The notes under the pieces: generated by a model | Told to the model about the DNA's origin: nothing | What the model saw: only the letters and a program-made list of their open reading frames with translations | Database searches by the model: none | Shown here: positions 1 through 11,861 of the stretch, piece after piece | Position numbering within the stretch: position 1 is the first letter of the stretch | Layout of the letters: each line of letters begins with the position of its first letter | Assembly (NCBI RefSeq): GCF_002575655.3 | Contig: NC_053037.3 | Coordinates: forward strand, 327,139,294-327,203,293 | DNA from: Aegilops tauschii subsp. strangulata | Taxonomy: Eukaryota > Streptophyta > Magnoliopsida > Poales > Poaceae | Direction of reading: 5' to 3' | Length of the DNA: 64,000 nt | Position numbers and translations under genes: made by a program

Positions 1-2319
1 GACCCGCTTGAAAGTCTTGAGATCGGATGTGTCATGTTAAACCACGACAGAAGCACAATCTTTTTTTTTCTCTTTTCTTTTTTCTCCAATTTTCGGATTG
101 GCACCGAACACTTGATTTAGTTCGGACGTAAAGTTTTTACGAAGTTTTTTTTGGTTTCCCAAACCTATGGCACTTTTAACTTGTTTATGTGTTTCCAGCA
201 TAAGTCTCGCAGTGCAACGCCAGACACCTTTAGAGATTCGGCAAAAACATTCTCGGATATTGCTATATATGCATCGGTTTCGAATTGTGTCTTTGGTCAA
301 TAGTTCGGTTGCCCGGCTCCTGTGCTTGCCTCCTACGTTCCGCTTTGTTCGGCTAGGTGTGCAAAGGGAGAACCACTGCGATTGTGCTTCCAGCTCGCAT
401 GGTTAAGCGCCTCAGTGGAGAAAGCCAAAAACTGACTGTCACAATAAGCGTAAACTGATCAGTGATCCGATGACGGTGTTAAATGACAGGACGTTCATAA
501 CATTGGCCGAAGTGTTTACGGCTTGACCTCGGCTGTCGCCGAACACTAACCGGGGGCTCGTAGCTATCTTCCCCAGTTTAAAGCTCCTATGACTAAGTGA
601 AAGTTATAAAGCCCTCATATCTGATTGCCTCGTTTCAGCAAACACAACCGCCTTCGGGCACCGAGACGTCGGCTAAGGGTTGTTTTGTTATTGTGGAAAC
701 ACCCTGCATAGTATCTACAAAGGGGTAGAAGCCAACGATAGGCCACTTTCAACTGATAAACGGTCACAACAGAGTCAAAAATAAATATATCATCGGCATT
801 TGTATTTAATATACAAGGGCCGCCTTCCATAATCATCGTTATAAAGCCATACATATGCATCAATTTGACTTAAGATTTCGGCCAAGCTGGGTTGCATGGC
901 TCCTGTGATTACCCCTACGTTCCCGATTGTTCGGCTAGGCGGTAAAGGGAGCACCTCTGTGATTGTTACTACCGGGTCATCCGAGTTAGTACCTCAGACT
1001 GGGTGAAGCCTAAAGCTAGCAATCTTAAAGGATCACATTGGTCGGCAACGACGGAAGTGAAAATTTTGGTTCATTAATACCATAGAGTTCGGGAACTTTC
1101 CCCGAATTAAATGCTCAATATTTTCCTCCCACATTGATCGGAGGTGAGTTTTCATGATCATGATAAGCATGACGACCCAAAGAAAGGAATCGATAGCGGG
1201 ACTATTTTCTTTGGAAGTTGTTTCTTACGTTAAAATGTAATATAAAATAACTCTCTGTGTACCTTTGTTTATAAAACCGTATGGACGGATTGCCTTGTTT
1301 GTCGTAAATCTTTGCCCTCATAAAGGCTTTATAAAGTAGGACAAACACTCCTCGGCTACTGGCCGAGGAGGTGGAAGCCGATGGTCGGTCAACAAAGTTT
1401 TGTACAATGCGGATCCGAGCATTAATGATGTAAAGTACTAGGGTACATAGAATCATTACACATAAAAATTGCGAGTAAAATTCATTTACAGCAATCCATC
1501 TTTTAAACCCCTTGGGGCGTACCTTGGCGAGCTCGGATTTCAACCATCTCTAAGCTCCTTTAAGAGATCTTTATTATCTTTCCGAGACGTTTGTGTTAAA
1601 CACAACAAAATTTTCTATCAAACGGATATCGATCCTTAATTCGGCCACCCGTGCCCACATTAGGGCTCGGGGGCTACTCGGCTTTGCGCTCATTATTTAT
1701 AAATATTAATGGGGCACATCAATCCCCTGATCTGGTGTTGCCACCCTTCCAGTGGCTCGGGGGCTACTGCATTGCCTATTCAATGCAGAAAATTCAAAGT
1801 GCTAAGTGTTCGGCATCACCGAACTACGGACAAGTGCGTCTTCGGACGACAATAAGTACCATATGGGACTTACCCAGCATCAAGCTGATATATCACAGCG
1901 ACTTCTCACGACCCTTTCTCAGGGGCCCGTCCACCGATCACTATTACCTCCAATATATTACACTGCGTTTCTATTCCTATGTATGCTGCCGAGCTAGGAG
2001 TTGATCCTCAGGCCGATTTCACGACCTGAGTCTCAGAAGCTACTAGGATCAACGGTTTCATATTTTCCTTCAGGTGCATCTCGGATTTTAGGCCGACAGA
2101 CACCTTGAGGGCTACTGGCAATACATCTTGTCAGCAAATAAATTTATACGCATCAGAAATAAAATCCTCAAACAATCAGCCCATGACCGAGGTGCTGAGC
2201 CACCTCGGAAGCAGTTCGGCATATAGCTCGGATGTGAGTGGCTGGCTCCTTAGAGGGCATTTCCGGCATTAAGCTCGGCTAAAACTTTTTGAACCAAGGT
2301 GATCTATGACACCTCGGAT

Positions 2320-2462
2320 ATAGTCCTGCGTTGGAGCTCGGATACAGTCCGGCGTTGGAGCTCGGATACAGTCCGGCGTTGGAGCTCGGTTACAGTCCGG
2401 CGTTGGTGCTCGGCTGCAAAAGATACCTCGAATGCAGTCCGGCGTTGGGGCTCGGATGCAAG
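2320..2462. repeat. 24-bp minisatellite in Gypsy internal region
   Basis: A unit close to GGAGCTCGGATACAGTCCGG plus CGTT repeats three times almost perfectly from about 2333. It then decays into two or three variant copies up to about 2460 (GGTGCTCGGCTGCA..., GGGGCTCGGATGCA...). The unit is a multiple of three, so reading frames on both strands stay open and give repetitive peptides. I regard those as by-products and not genes. Confidence 0.75.
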
Positions 2463-2716
2463 AGGACACCGCTGCACGGGAACAACTTCAAACCCGAGGT
2501 GGGCGTAAAAATAACAAGGCATTGATAAAGGTCGATAACTTAAAGGGGCTCCTCGGATACCCGACATGTAAACTCTTCAGATTTACTTCGACGATCCTCA
2601 AGATCGAAGATGAGAAGATTCACTGAACCAGTTTTCAAGACCGACAACCGAAGATGAAGAACAGTTCGGAAGGATCGAGGAGCGTCCCCAACTTGAAGAC
2701 CGGTTCAGGGGGCTAC

Positions 2717-3199
2717 TGATGGTGTCCTGGACTAGGGGGTACTCACCACATCGTCTCCCAACTAGGTTGATCGGGCCGAGGACCCCCATGGCGGTTCACT
2801 CATGGGCCACTTCGGGCAGCCCATCCCGCATCCAAGGAGTATTCCACAAGACTTTGTGATCAAGACAAGGACTCCTCTCCACCAACGTATTCGGCTAGGA
2901 CTCTTGTTATCCTAGGCCTGTGGTGCATTATATAAACCAAGGCCAGGCTAGTCGATAGATCATTATGGCATTATCCATCATACCCTCAGGTTTTAGACCA
3001 CAACATATGATCTCGTGGTAGATCAACTCTTGTAATACTCATATTCATCAAGATCAATCAAGCAGGAAGTAGGGTATTACCTCCATAGAGAGGGCCCGAA
3101 CCTGGGTAAACATTGTGTCCCCTGTCTCCTGTTACCCATCGATCCATGACACACAGCTTGGGACCCCCTACCCGAGATCTGCTGGTTTTGACACCGACA
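2717..3199 (+). repeat. 3' LTR of the left-hand Gypsy element
   Basis: A 483-bp LTR beginning TGATGGTGTCCTGG and ending ACACCGACA (TG...CA). It is preceded by a polypurine-like stretch (CAGGGGGCTAC, about 2706-2716). It contains a TATA-like box (CATTATATAAACC, about 2928-2940), a plausible promoter for the element. The next five bases (GACGT, 3200-3204) also occur at the matching place in the intact 3' copy of the Copia LTR (37948-37952), which agrees with an insertion there. Confidence 0.8.
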
Positions 3200-3429
3200 G
3201 ACGTCACCGAGCTGAACGTGTGCTGAACGCAGAGGTGCCATACATTCGGTACTTGATTGGGACGGATCGTGAAGGTGTACGACTACATCAACCGCGTTGA
3301 TAAACGCTTCGACTTAGCGATCTTCAAGGGTATGAAGATGCTCTCCCCCTCTCGTAGCTATGCATCTCCATGGATATATCTTGCGTGTGCGTAGAATTTT
3401 TTTTGTTTTCCATGCAACGTTTCCCAACA
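3200..3429 (+). repeat. 5' LTR remnant of the plus-strand Copia
   Basis: Nearly identical to the last part of the 3' LTR (37948-38176), both ending CAACGTTTCCCAACA. About 1.4 kb of its 5' portion is missing because the left Gypsy inserted here. Confidence 0.88.
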
Positions 3430-3430
3430 G

Positions 3431-3444
3431 TGGCATCATGAGCC
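3431..3444 (+). other. Primer binding site of the plus-strand Copia (degenerate)
   Basis: TGGCATCATGAGCC follows the LTR by one base. It is a mutated form of TGGTATCAGAGCC, the usual match to the 3' end of initiator tRNA-Met. The 1.2 kb that follow (3445-4656) are untranslated leader without a credible gene. Confidence 0.75.
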
Positions 3445-4656
3445 AGGTCTTTGCGTAGATGATATGCACGAGTAGAACACAAAGAGTTGTGGGCGGTGAT
3501 AGTCATACTGCTTACCACCAACGTCTTATTTTTATTCGGCGATATTGTGGGATGAAGCGGCCCGGACCAACCTTACAAGTCCACGCACATGAGACCGGTT
3601 CCACCGACAGACATGCAACTAGTTTTGGATAAAGGTGGCTAGCGGGTGTCAGTTTCTCCTACTTTTGTCGAATCAAATTTGACTACAAGAAGGTTAAAAC
3701 AGCAAACTTGATGAAACACCATTGTGGTTTTATGCGTAGGTAAGAACGGTTCTTGCTAGAAGCTCGTAGCAGCCACGTAAAACTTGCAACAACAAAGTAG
3801 AGGACGTCTAACTTGTTTTTGCAGGGCATATTGTGATGTGATATGGTCAAGATATGATGTGATATATGTTGATGTATGAGATGATCATGTTTTGTAATAT
3901 CGACAACCGACGGGAGCCTTAGGGTTGTCTTTTTATTGTATGAAGAGCAAGTGCCATGTAATTGCTTTACTTTATCACTATGCGTTAGCGATAGTTGTAG
4001 AAGCAATAGTTGGCGTGACGACCTCGACGCAATGATGCTACGATGGAGATCAAGGTGTCGACCCGGTGATAATGGAGATCATGATGATGCTTTGGAGATG
4101 GAGACCAAAAGCACAAGATGATGATGGCCATATCATGTCACATATTTTTTGCATGTGACGTTTATCTTTTATGCATCTTATTTTGCTTAGAACGACAGTA
4201 GCATTATAAGATGATCCCTTCACTTAATTTCAAGGTAAAAGTGTTCTCCCTGAGTATGCACCGTTGCTACAGTTCGCCGTTTCGAGACACCACGTGATGA
4301 TCGGGTGTGATAGACTCTACGTTCACATACAACGGGTGTAAGACAGTTTTGCACATGCAGAATACTTGGGTTAGACTTGACGAGCCTAGCATGTACATAC
4401 ATGGTCTTGGAACACTGAAGACCGAAAGGTCAAACATGAATCATATAGTAGATATGATCAACATAAAGATGTTCACCATTGGTAACTACCCCATCTACGT
4501 GATGATCGGACATGGGTAAGTTGATTTGGATCACGTATCACTTAGATAAACTTGAGGGATGTTTATTTAAGTGGGAGTTCATTAGTAATTTGATTAATTG
4601 AACTTAATTTATCATGAACTTAGTCTTATAGTTTTGCATATGTATGTTGTATATCA

Positions 4657-5520
4657 GTGGCCCAAACTACCATTCCCCTGAATTTTAATGCATTCCTAGA
4701 GAAAGCTAAGTTGAAAGATGATGGTAGAAACTACACGGACTGGGTCCGTAACTTGAGGACTTTCCCCATTGCTGCACAGAAGAATTATGTCCTTGATGCA
4801 CCGCTAGGTGAGAGGCCTGATGCAGGAGTTGAAGCTGATCTTATGAACGTCTGGCAAGCTCGATCTGATGACTACTCGATAGTTCAGTGTGCCATGCTTT
4901 ACGGCCTAGAACTGAGACTTCAAAGACGTTTTGAACGTCATGGAGCATATGAGATGTTCCAAGTGTTGAAGTTAATATTTCAAGCAAATGCCCTCGTTGA
5001 GAGATATGAAGTCTCCAACAAGTTCTATAACTGCAAGATGGAGGAGAACAGTTCTGTCAGTGAACACATACTCAAAATTTCTGGGTACTATAATCACTTG
5101 ACTCATTTGGGAGTTGATCTTCCAGTTGATTGTGTTATTGACAGAGTTCTTCATTCACTGCCACCAAGCTACAAAGGATTCGTGATGAACTATAATATGC
5201 AAGGGATGAACAAAACAATTCTGAGCTCTTCGCAATGCTCAATGTTGCGGAGGTAGAAATCAAGAAGGAGCATGAAGTGTTGATGGTTAACAAGACCACT
5301 AGTTTCAAGAAAAAGGGCAAGGGAAAGAAAGGGAACTTCAAGAAGAATGGCAAGCAAGTTGCCACTCCCGGGAAGAAGCCCAAAGCTGGCCCCAAGCCTG
5401 AAACTGAGTGCTTCTACTGCAAAGGGACTGGTCACTAGAAGCGGAACTGCCCCAAATACTTGGCGGATAAGAAGGATGGCAAAGTGAACAAAGGTATATT
5501 TGATCTACATGTTATTGATG
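4657..5520 (+). pseudogene. gag: Copia gag, decayed
   Basis: The translation matches Copia Gag (UBN2-type capsid), with YTDWVRNLR near residue 25 and a typical capsid body to about residue 190. A C-terminal CCHC zinc knuckle begins CFYCKGTGH. The expected ATG start is GTG at 4657. A frameshift near 5240 moves the reading frame. A TAG stop at 5436-5438 replaces the tryptophan inside the knuckle, after which the second half (KRNCPKY) is still readable. Gag would form the particle that packages the RNA, but this copy cannot be made in full. Confidence 0.85.
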
Positions 5521-6867
5521 TGTACCTTACTAATGCTCATAGTAGTGCCTAGTTATTTGATACTGGTTTGGTTGCTCATATTTGTAACTCGAAACAGGAG
5601 CTACGGATTAAACGAAGATTGGCTAAGGACGAGGTGACGATGCACGTCGGGAATGGTTCCAAGGTCGATGTGATTGCCGTCGGCATGCTACCTCTACATC
5701 TACCTTCGGGATTAGTTTAAACCTGAATAATTGTTATTTGGTGCCAGCGTTGAGCATGAACATTATATCCGGATCTTTTTTAATGCGAGACAGTTATTCA
5801 TTTTAATAAGAGAATAATGGTTGTTCTATTTATATGAGTAATATCTTTTATGGTCATCCACCCTTGAAGAGTGGTCTATTCTTGTTGAATCTCGATTGTA
5901 GTGATACACGTATTCATAATATTCATGCCAAAAGATGCAAAGTTGATAATGATAGTGCAACATATTTGTGGCATTGCTGTTTAGGTCATATTGGTGTAAA
6001 GCGCATGAAGAAACTCCATGCAGATGGACTTTTGGAATCATTTGATATTTGCGAACCAAGCCTCATGGGCAAGATGACTAAAACTCCATTCTTCGGAACA
6101 ATGGAGCGAGCTAATAACTTATTGGAAATAATACATACTGATGTGTGCGGTCCGATGAGTATTGAAGCACGCGGCAGGTATCGTTATTTACTGAACTTCA
6201 CAGATGATTTGGGTAGGCATGGGTACATCTACTTAATGAAACACAAGTCTAAAATATTTGAAAAGTTCAAATAATTTCAGAGTGAAGTGGAGAATCATCA
6301 TAACAAGAAAATAAAGTTTCTACGATCTGATCACGGAGGCGAATATTTGAGTTACGAGTTTGGCCTTCATTTAAAACAATGTGGAATTGTTTCACAACTC
6401 ACGCCACCTAGAACACCACAGCGTAATGGTGTTTACAAACGTCGTAACCGCACTTTATTAGAAATGGTGCAATCTATGATGTCTCTTACCAATTTACCAC
6501 TATCGTTTTGGGGATATACATTAGAGACAGTCGCATTCATGTTAAATAGGGCACCGTCTAAATCCGTTGAGATGACACCGTATGAATTGTTGTTTGGCAA
6601 GGAACCTAAGCTGTCGTTTCTTAAAGTTTCAGGTTGCGACACTTATGTCAAAAGGCTTTAGCCCGATAAGCTCGAACCCAAATCGGAGAAGTGCGTCTTC
6701 ATAGGATACCCTAATTACGGAAACAATTGAGTACACCTTCTACCACAGATTCGAAGGCAAAATCTTTGTTGCCAAGAATGGAACATTTCTAGAGAAGGAG
6801 TTTCTCTCTAAAGAAGTGAGTGGGAGGAAAGTAGAACTTGATGAGGTATTTGTACCTTCTCTCGAAT
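5521..6867 (+). pseudogene. pol: Copia pol, protease and integrase part, decayed
   Basis: A protease DTG motif is readable at about 5559-5567, followed by VAHICNS. Integrase follows: zinc-binding HHCC region (LWHCCLGHIGVKRM), first catalytic Asp in IHTDVCGP, and second Asp/Glu region LRSDHGGEYLS. The third position, normally Glu in NGVSER, reads NGVYKR, so the catalytic Glu is Lys. In-frame stops occur at about 6272 and 6659 and small frameshifts elsewhere. The segment is cut at 6867 by the minus-strand Copia; the target duplication CGAAT (6863-6867) is repeated at 19085-19089, where the sequence resumes. Confidence 0.88.
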
Positions 6868-8602
6868 TGTTGGGAAACGAAGCATGCAATTTCAAAATAA
6901 ATTCCTACGCTCATGCAAGATCTATCTAGGAGATGAATAGCAACGAGCGGGGGATAGTATGTCCATGTACCCTCGTAGACCGAAAGTGGAAGCGTTTGAC
7001 AACGCGGTTGATGTAGTCGAACTTCTTCTAGCTCCAACCGATCATGCACCGAACGTACCGCACCTCCGAGTTGTGCACACGTTCAGCTCGATGACGTCCC
7101 TCATCCTCTTGATCCAGCAAAGGTGTCGAGGAAGAAGATGAGTTCCGTCAGCACGACGGCGTGGTGACGGTGATGGTGAAGTGATCCGTGCAGGGCTTCC
7201 CCTAAGCACTACGAAGATATGACCGGAGGCGTAATCTGTGGAGGGGGCGCCGCACACGGCTAACAATTGTTGGTGTGTGTTCTAGGCACCCCCTCCCCAC
7301 GTATATATAGGTGGGAGGGGAACAACCATGCGGCAACCCAAGTAGGAGGAATCCTACTTGGGGTCCTATCCCAATTCGCCCCCCCCCCCTCCATATTTCC
7401 GGAGAGGGAAAAGGGAAGAGGAAGGGGAGAAGGAAAGGGGGGGCCGAACCCCCTCTTTTTCCTTTCCCCACTCGGCATCCTTCCTAGGGGGGGCACCCTT
7501 GAGGGATGGTGTGCTCCCCTCCTATGGCCCATGTGGCCCATATCTTTTAGCCGGGGGTTCTAGTAACCCCCTGGTACTCCGATAAATACCCGATACTATC
7601 CGGAACACTTCCGGTGTCCGAATACTATCATCCTATATATCACTCTTTACCTCACGACCATTTCAAGACTCCTTGTCATGTCTGTGATCTCATCCGGGAC
7701 TCCGAACAACATTCGGTCACCAAATCACATAACTCATATAATACTAAATCGTCATCGAACGTTAAGCGTGCGGACCCTACGGGTTCGAGAACTATGTAGA
7801 CATGACCGAGACACCTCACCGGTCAATAACCAATAGTGGAACCTGGATGCTCATATTGGCTCCTACCTATTCTACGAAGATCTTTATCGGTCGAACTGTT
7901 ATGACAACATACGTTATTCCTTTTGTCATCGGTATGTTACTAGCCCGAGATTCGATCATCGATATCTTCATACCTAGTTCAATCTCGTTATTAGCATGTC
8001 TCTTTACTTGTTCCGTAATAAATCATCCCGCAACTAACTCATTAGTCACTTTGCTTGCAAGGCTTCTTATGATGTGTATTACCGAGAGGGCCCAGGGATA
8101 CCTCTTCGATACTCCGAGTGACAATTCCTAATCTCGATCTATGCCAACCCAACAAACACCTTCGGAGATACCTGTAGAGCATCTTTATAATCACCTAGTT
8201 CAGTTGTGACATTTGATAGAACACAAGGTATTCCTCCAGTATCCGGGAGTTGCATAATCTCATAGTCGAAGGAATATGTATTTGACATGAATAAAGCAAT
8301 AGCAATAAAACTGAACGATCATAATGCTAAGCTAACGAATGGGTCTTGTCCATTACATCATTCTCCTAATGATGTGATCCCGTTATCAAAAGACAACTCA
8401 TGTCGATGGTTAGGAAACCTTAACCATCTTTGATCAATGAGCTAGTCAAGTAGAGGCTCACTAGGGACACAGTGTTTGTCTATGTATTCACACATATATT
8501 TAGGTTTCCGATCAATACAATTCTAGCATGAATAATAAAAATTTATCATGAATAAGAAAATATAAAATAACAACTTTATTATTGCCTCTGGGGCATATTT
8601 AG
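6868..8602 (-). repeat. 3' LTR of the minus-strand Copia
   Basis: Reverse-oriented LTR of about 1.73 kb beginning TGTTGGGAAACG, close to the copy at 17335-19084. Its inner end is worn (GGGCATATTTAG in place of ...TTCC plus the CA end), so the last bases are approximate. A run of C (about 7380-7389) and G/A-rich stretches produce long spurious ORFs. The inner flank (8603-8790) holds the reversed short-repeat block that precedes the polypurine tract. Confidence 0.88.
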
Positions 8603-9239
8603 TCTTTCACTTGCACTAGAGTCAATAATCTAGTTCACATCGCCATGTAATTTAACACCAATAGTTCACATGTTTATGCGATTAACACCCATAGTTCACA
8701 TCGCCATGTGACCAACACCAAAAGGGTTTACTAGAGTCAATAATCTAGTTCACATTGCTATGTGATTAACACCCAAAGAGTACTAAGGTGTGATCATGTT
8801 TTGCTTATGACAGAAGTTTAGTCAACGGGTCTGACACATTCAGATCCGTATGTATTTTGCAAATTTCTATGTCTACAATGCTATGCATGGAGATACTCTA
8901 GCTAATTGCTCCCACGTTCAATACGTATCTAGATTGAGACTTAGAGTCATCTAGATCGGTGTCAAATCCTGCATCGACGTAACTCTTTACGACGAACTCT
9001 TTATTACCTCCATAATTTAGAAACATTTGCTTAGTCCTCTTCAAGGCAACTAAGGATAATTTTGACCACTGTCCGGTGATCTATTCCCGGATCACTATTG
9101 TACCCCCTTGCCAAACTCATGGCAAGGTACACAACAGGTTTGGTACATAACATGACATACTTTATAGAACCTATGGTTGAGGCATAGGGAATGACTTTCA
9201 TTCTCTCTTTATCTTCTACCGTGGTTGGGTTTTGAGTCT

Positions 9240-11780
9240 TTACTCAACTTCACACCTTACAATACAGGCAAGAACTCCTTCTTTGACTAATCCATTTTGA
9301 AATCCTTCAAAATCTTTTCAAGGTATGTACTCATTGAAAGTCTTATCAAGCGTCTTGATCTATCTCTATAGACCTTGATGCCCAATATGTAAGCAGCTTC
9401 ACCGAGGTCTTTCATTGAAAAATTCTTATTCAAATATCCTTTTATGCTATCCAGAAATTCTACATCATTTCCAATCAATAATATGCCATCCACATATAAT
9501 ATCAGAAATGCTATATAGCTCCCACTCACTTTCTTGTAAATACAGGCTTCACCATAAGTTTGTATAAAATAATATGCTTTTGATCACCTTATCAAAGCAT
9601 ATATTTCAACTCGAGATGCTTGCACCAGTGCATAGATGGATCGTTGGAGTTTGCACACTTTGTTAGCACCTTTAGGATCGACAAAATGTTTTTGGTTGCA
9701 TCATATACAACTCTTCTTTAAGAAATCCATTAAGGAATGCAGTTTTGACATCCATTTGCCAGATTTTATAAAATGCGGCAATTGCTAACATGATTCGGAC
9801 AGACGTAAGCATCGCTACGAGTGAGAAAATCTCATCGTAGTCAACACCTTGAACTTGTCGAAAACCTTTTGTGACAAGTCAAGCTTTGTAGATAGTAACA
9901 CTACCATCAGTGTCCGTCTTCTCTTGAAGATCCATTTATTCTCAATGGCTTGCCGATCATCGGGCAAGCACACCAAAGTCCACACTTTGTTCTCATACAT
10001 GGATCCTATCTCGGACTTCATGGACTCAAGCCATCTGTTGGAATCTGGGCTCATCATAGCTTCTTGATAGCTCGTAGGTTCACCATGGTCTAATAACATG
10101 ACTTCCAGGACAGGATTACCGCACACTCTGGTGCGGAACATGCTCTTTTTGACCTACGAGGTTCAGTAGTAACTTGATCCGAAGTTTCATGATCATCATC
10201 ATTAGCTTCCTCTCTAGTTGGTGTAGGCATCACGGGAACAGATTTCACTGAGGTGCTACTTTCCAATTCGAGAGAAGGTACAATTACCTCATGAAGTTCT
10301 ACTTTCCTCCCACTCACTTCTTTCGAGAGGAACTCCTTCTCTAGAAAGGTTCCATTCTTGGCAACAAAGATCTTGCCTTCGGATCTGTGGTAGAAGGTGT
10401 ACCCAATTGTTTCCTTAGGGTATCCTATGAAGATGCACTTCTCAGATTTGGGTTCGAGCTTATCAGGCTGAAGCCTTTTGACATAAGTGTCCCAACCCCA
10501 AACTTTAAGAAACGACAACTTAGGTTTCTTGCCAAACCATAGTTCATATGGTGTCGTCTCAACGGATTTAGACGGTGCCCTATTTAACGTGAATGCAACT
10601 GTCTCTAATGCATAACCCCAAAATGATAGTGGTAAATTGGTAAGAGAGATCATAGATCGCACCATATCTAATAAAGTACGGTTACTACGTTCGGACACAC
10701 CATTACGCTGTGGTGTTCTAGGTGGCGTGAGTTGTGAAACTATTCCACATTGTTTTAAATGAAGGCCAAACTCGTAACTCAAATATTCGCCTCTGCGATC
10801 AAATCGTAGAAACTTTATTTCCTTGTTACGATGATTCTCCACTTCACTCGGAAATTCTTTGAACTTTTCAAATGTTTCAGACTTGTGTTTCATCAAGTAG
10901 ATATACCCATATCTGCTCAAATCGTCTGTGAAGGTCAGAAAATAACGATACCCCCCGCGTGCCTCAACACTCATTGGACCGCATACATCGGTATGTATTA
11001 TTTCCAATAAATCATTGGCTCGCTCCATTGTTCCGGAGAACGGAGTTTTAGTCATCTTGCCCATGAGGCATGGTTCGCAAGTATCAAATGATTCATAATC
11101 AAGTGATTCCAAAAGTCCATCTGCATGGAGTTTCTTCATGCGCTTTACACCAATATGACCTAAACGGCAGTGCCACAAGTATGTTGCACTATCGTTATAA
11201 ACTTTGCATCTTTTGGCATCAATATTATGAATATGTGTATTACTACGATCGAGATTCAATAAACCATTTACATTGGGTGTATGACCGTAGAAGGTTTTAT
11301 TCATGTAAACAGAACAACAATTTTACTTTGATTTAAATGAATAACCGTATTGCAATAAACATGATCTAATCATATTCATGCTCAACGCAAACCCCAAATA
11401 ACATTTATTTAGGTTCAACACTAATCCCAAAGGTAGAGGGAGTATGCAATGGTGATCTTATCAACCTTGGAATCTCTTCCAACACACATGGTCACTTTGA
11501 TCTCAACTAGTCTCTGTTCATTTTGTAACTCGGGTTTCGAGTTACTAATCTTAGCAACTGAACCGGTATCAAATACCCAGGGGCTACAATGAACAATACT
11601 AAAGTACACATCAATAACATGTATATCAAATATACCTGTGTTCACTTTGCCATCGTTCTTATCCGCCAGCATTTGGGGTAGTTCCGCTTCCAGTGACCAT
11701 TTCCTTTGCAATAGAAGCACTAAGTTTCAGGCTTGGGTCCAGCTTTCGGCTTCTTCCCGAGAGTGACAACTTGCTTGCCA
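9240..11780 (-). pseudogene. pol: Copia pol (zinc knuckle to RT/RNase H), minus strand, decayed
   Basis: Reading right to left: a zinc-knuckle remnant (about 11680-11730), protease with DTG (VFDTGSVAKISNS, near 11570), then a long open stretch 11304-10090. That stretch has the integrase HHCC region (LWHCRLGHIGVKRM ... CEPCLMGKM), HTDVCGP, the D-E region reading LRFDRRGEYLS and TPQRNGVSER. A frameshift near 10140 leads into reverse transcriptase (IENKWIFK). A later fragment (9529-9287) holds the catalytic loop as YVDG instead of YVDD. RNase H is only partly recognisable. Reverse transcription and integration are therefore not encoded intact. Confidence 0.88.
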
Positions 11781-11861
11781 TTCTTCTTGAAGTTCCCTTT
11801 CTTTCCCTTGCCCATTTTCTTGAAACTGGTGGTCTTGTTAATCATCGACACTTGTTCTTTC

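Larger units (their letters stand above)
1..3199 (+). mobile_element. Gypsy LTR retrotransposon, 3' part (continues beyond the left window edge)
   Basis: This is the 3' non-coding internal region and 3' LTR of a Gypsy-type element. No gag or pol is visible and the short ORFs look like chance. The internal part is rich in the word CTCGG/TTCGG and the phrase CTCGGGGGCTAC. It also has a diverged direct repeat (about 300-420 and 890-1020, both around GTTCGGCTAGG). It ends in a purine-rich stretch directly before the LTR. The right end lies inside the 5' LTR of the Copia element that continues at 3200, so this Gypsy inserted into that LTR; the other half of that LTR and of this element must lie to the left of the window. 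The LTR type resembles wheat Fatima-like elements, but the name is from memory only. Confidence 0.8.

Noticed and set aside
2269..2567. Repetitive-peptide ORFs on both strands
   Set aside because: Produced by a 24-bp minisatellite whose length is a multiple of three.
7260..7585. Overlapping ORFs in the Copia LTR
   Set aside because: They arise from C-, G- and GA-rich low-complexity LTR sequence and recur in the other LTR only because it is a copy.
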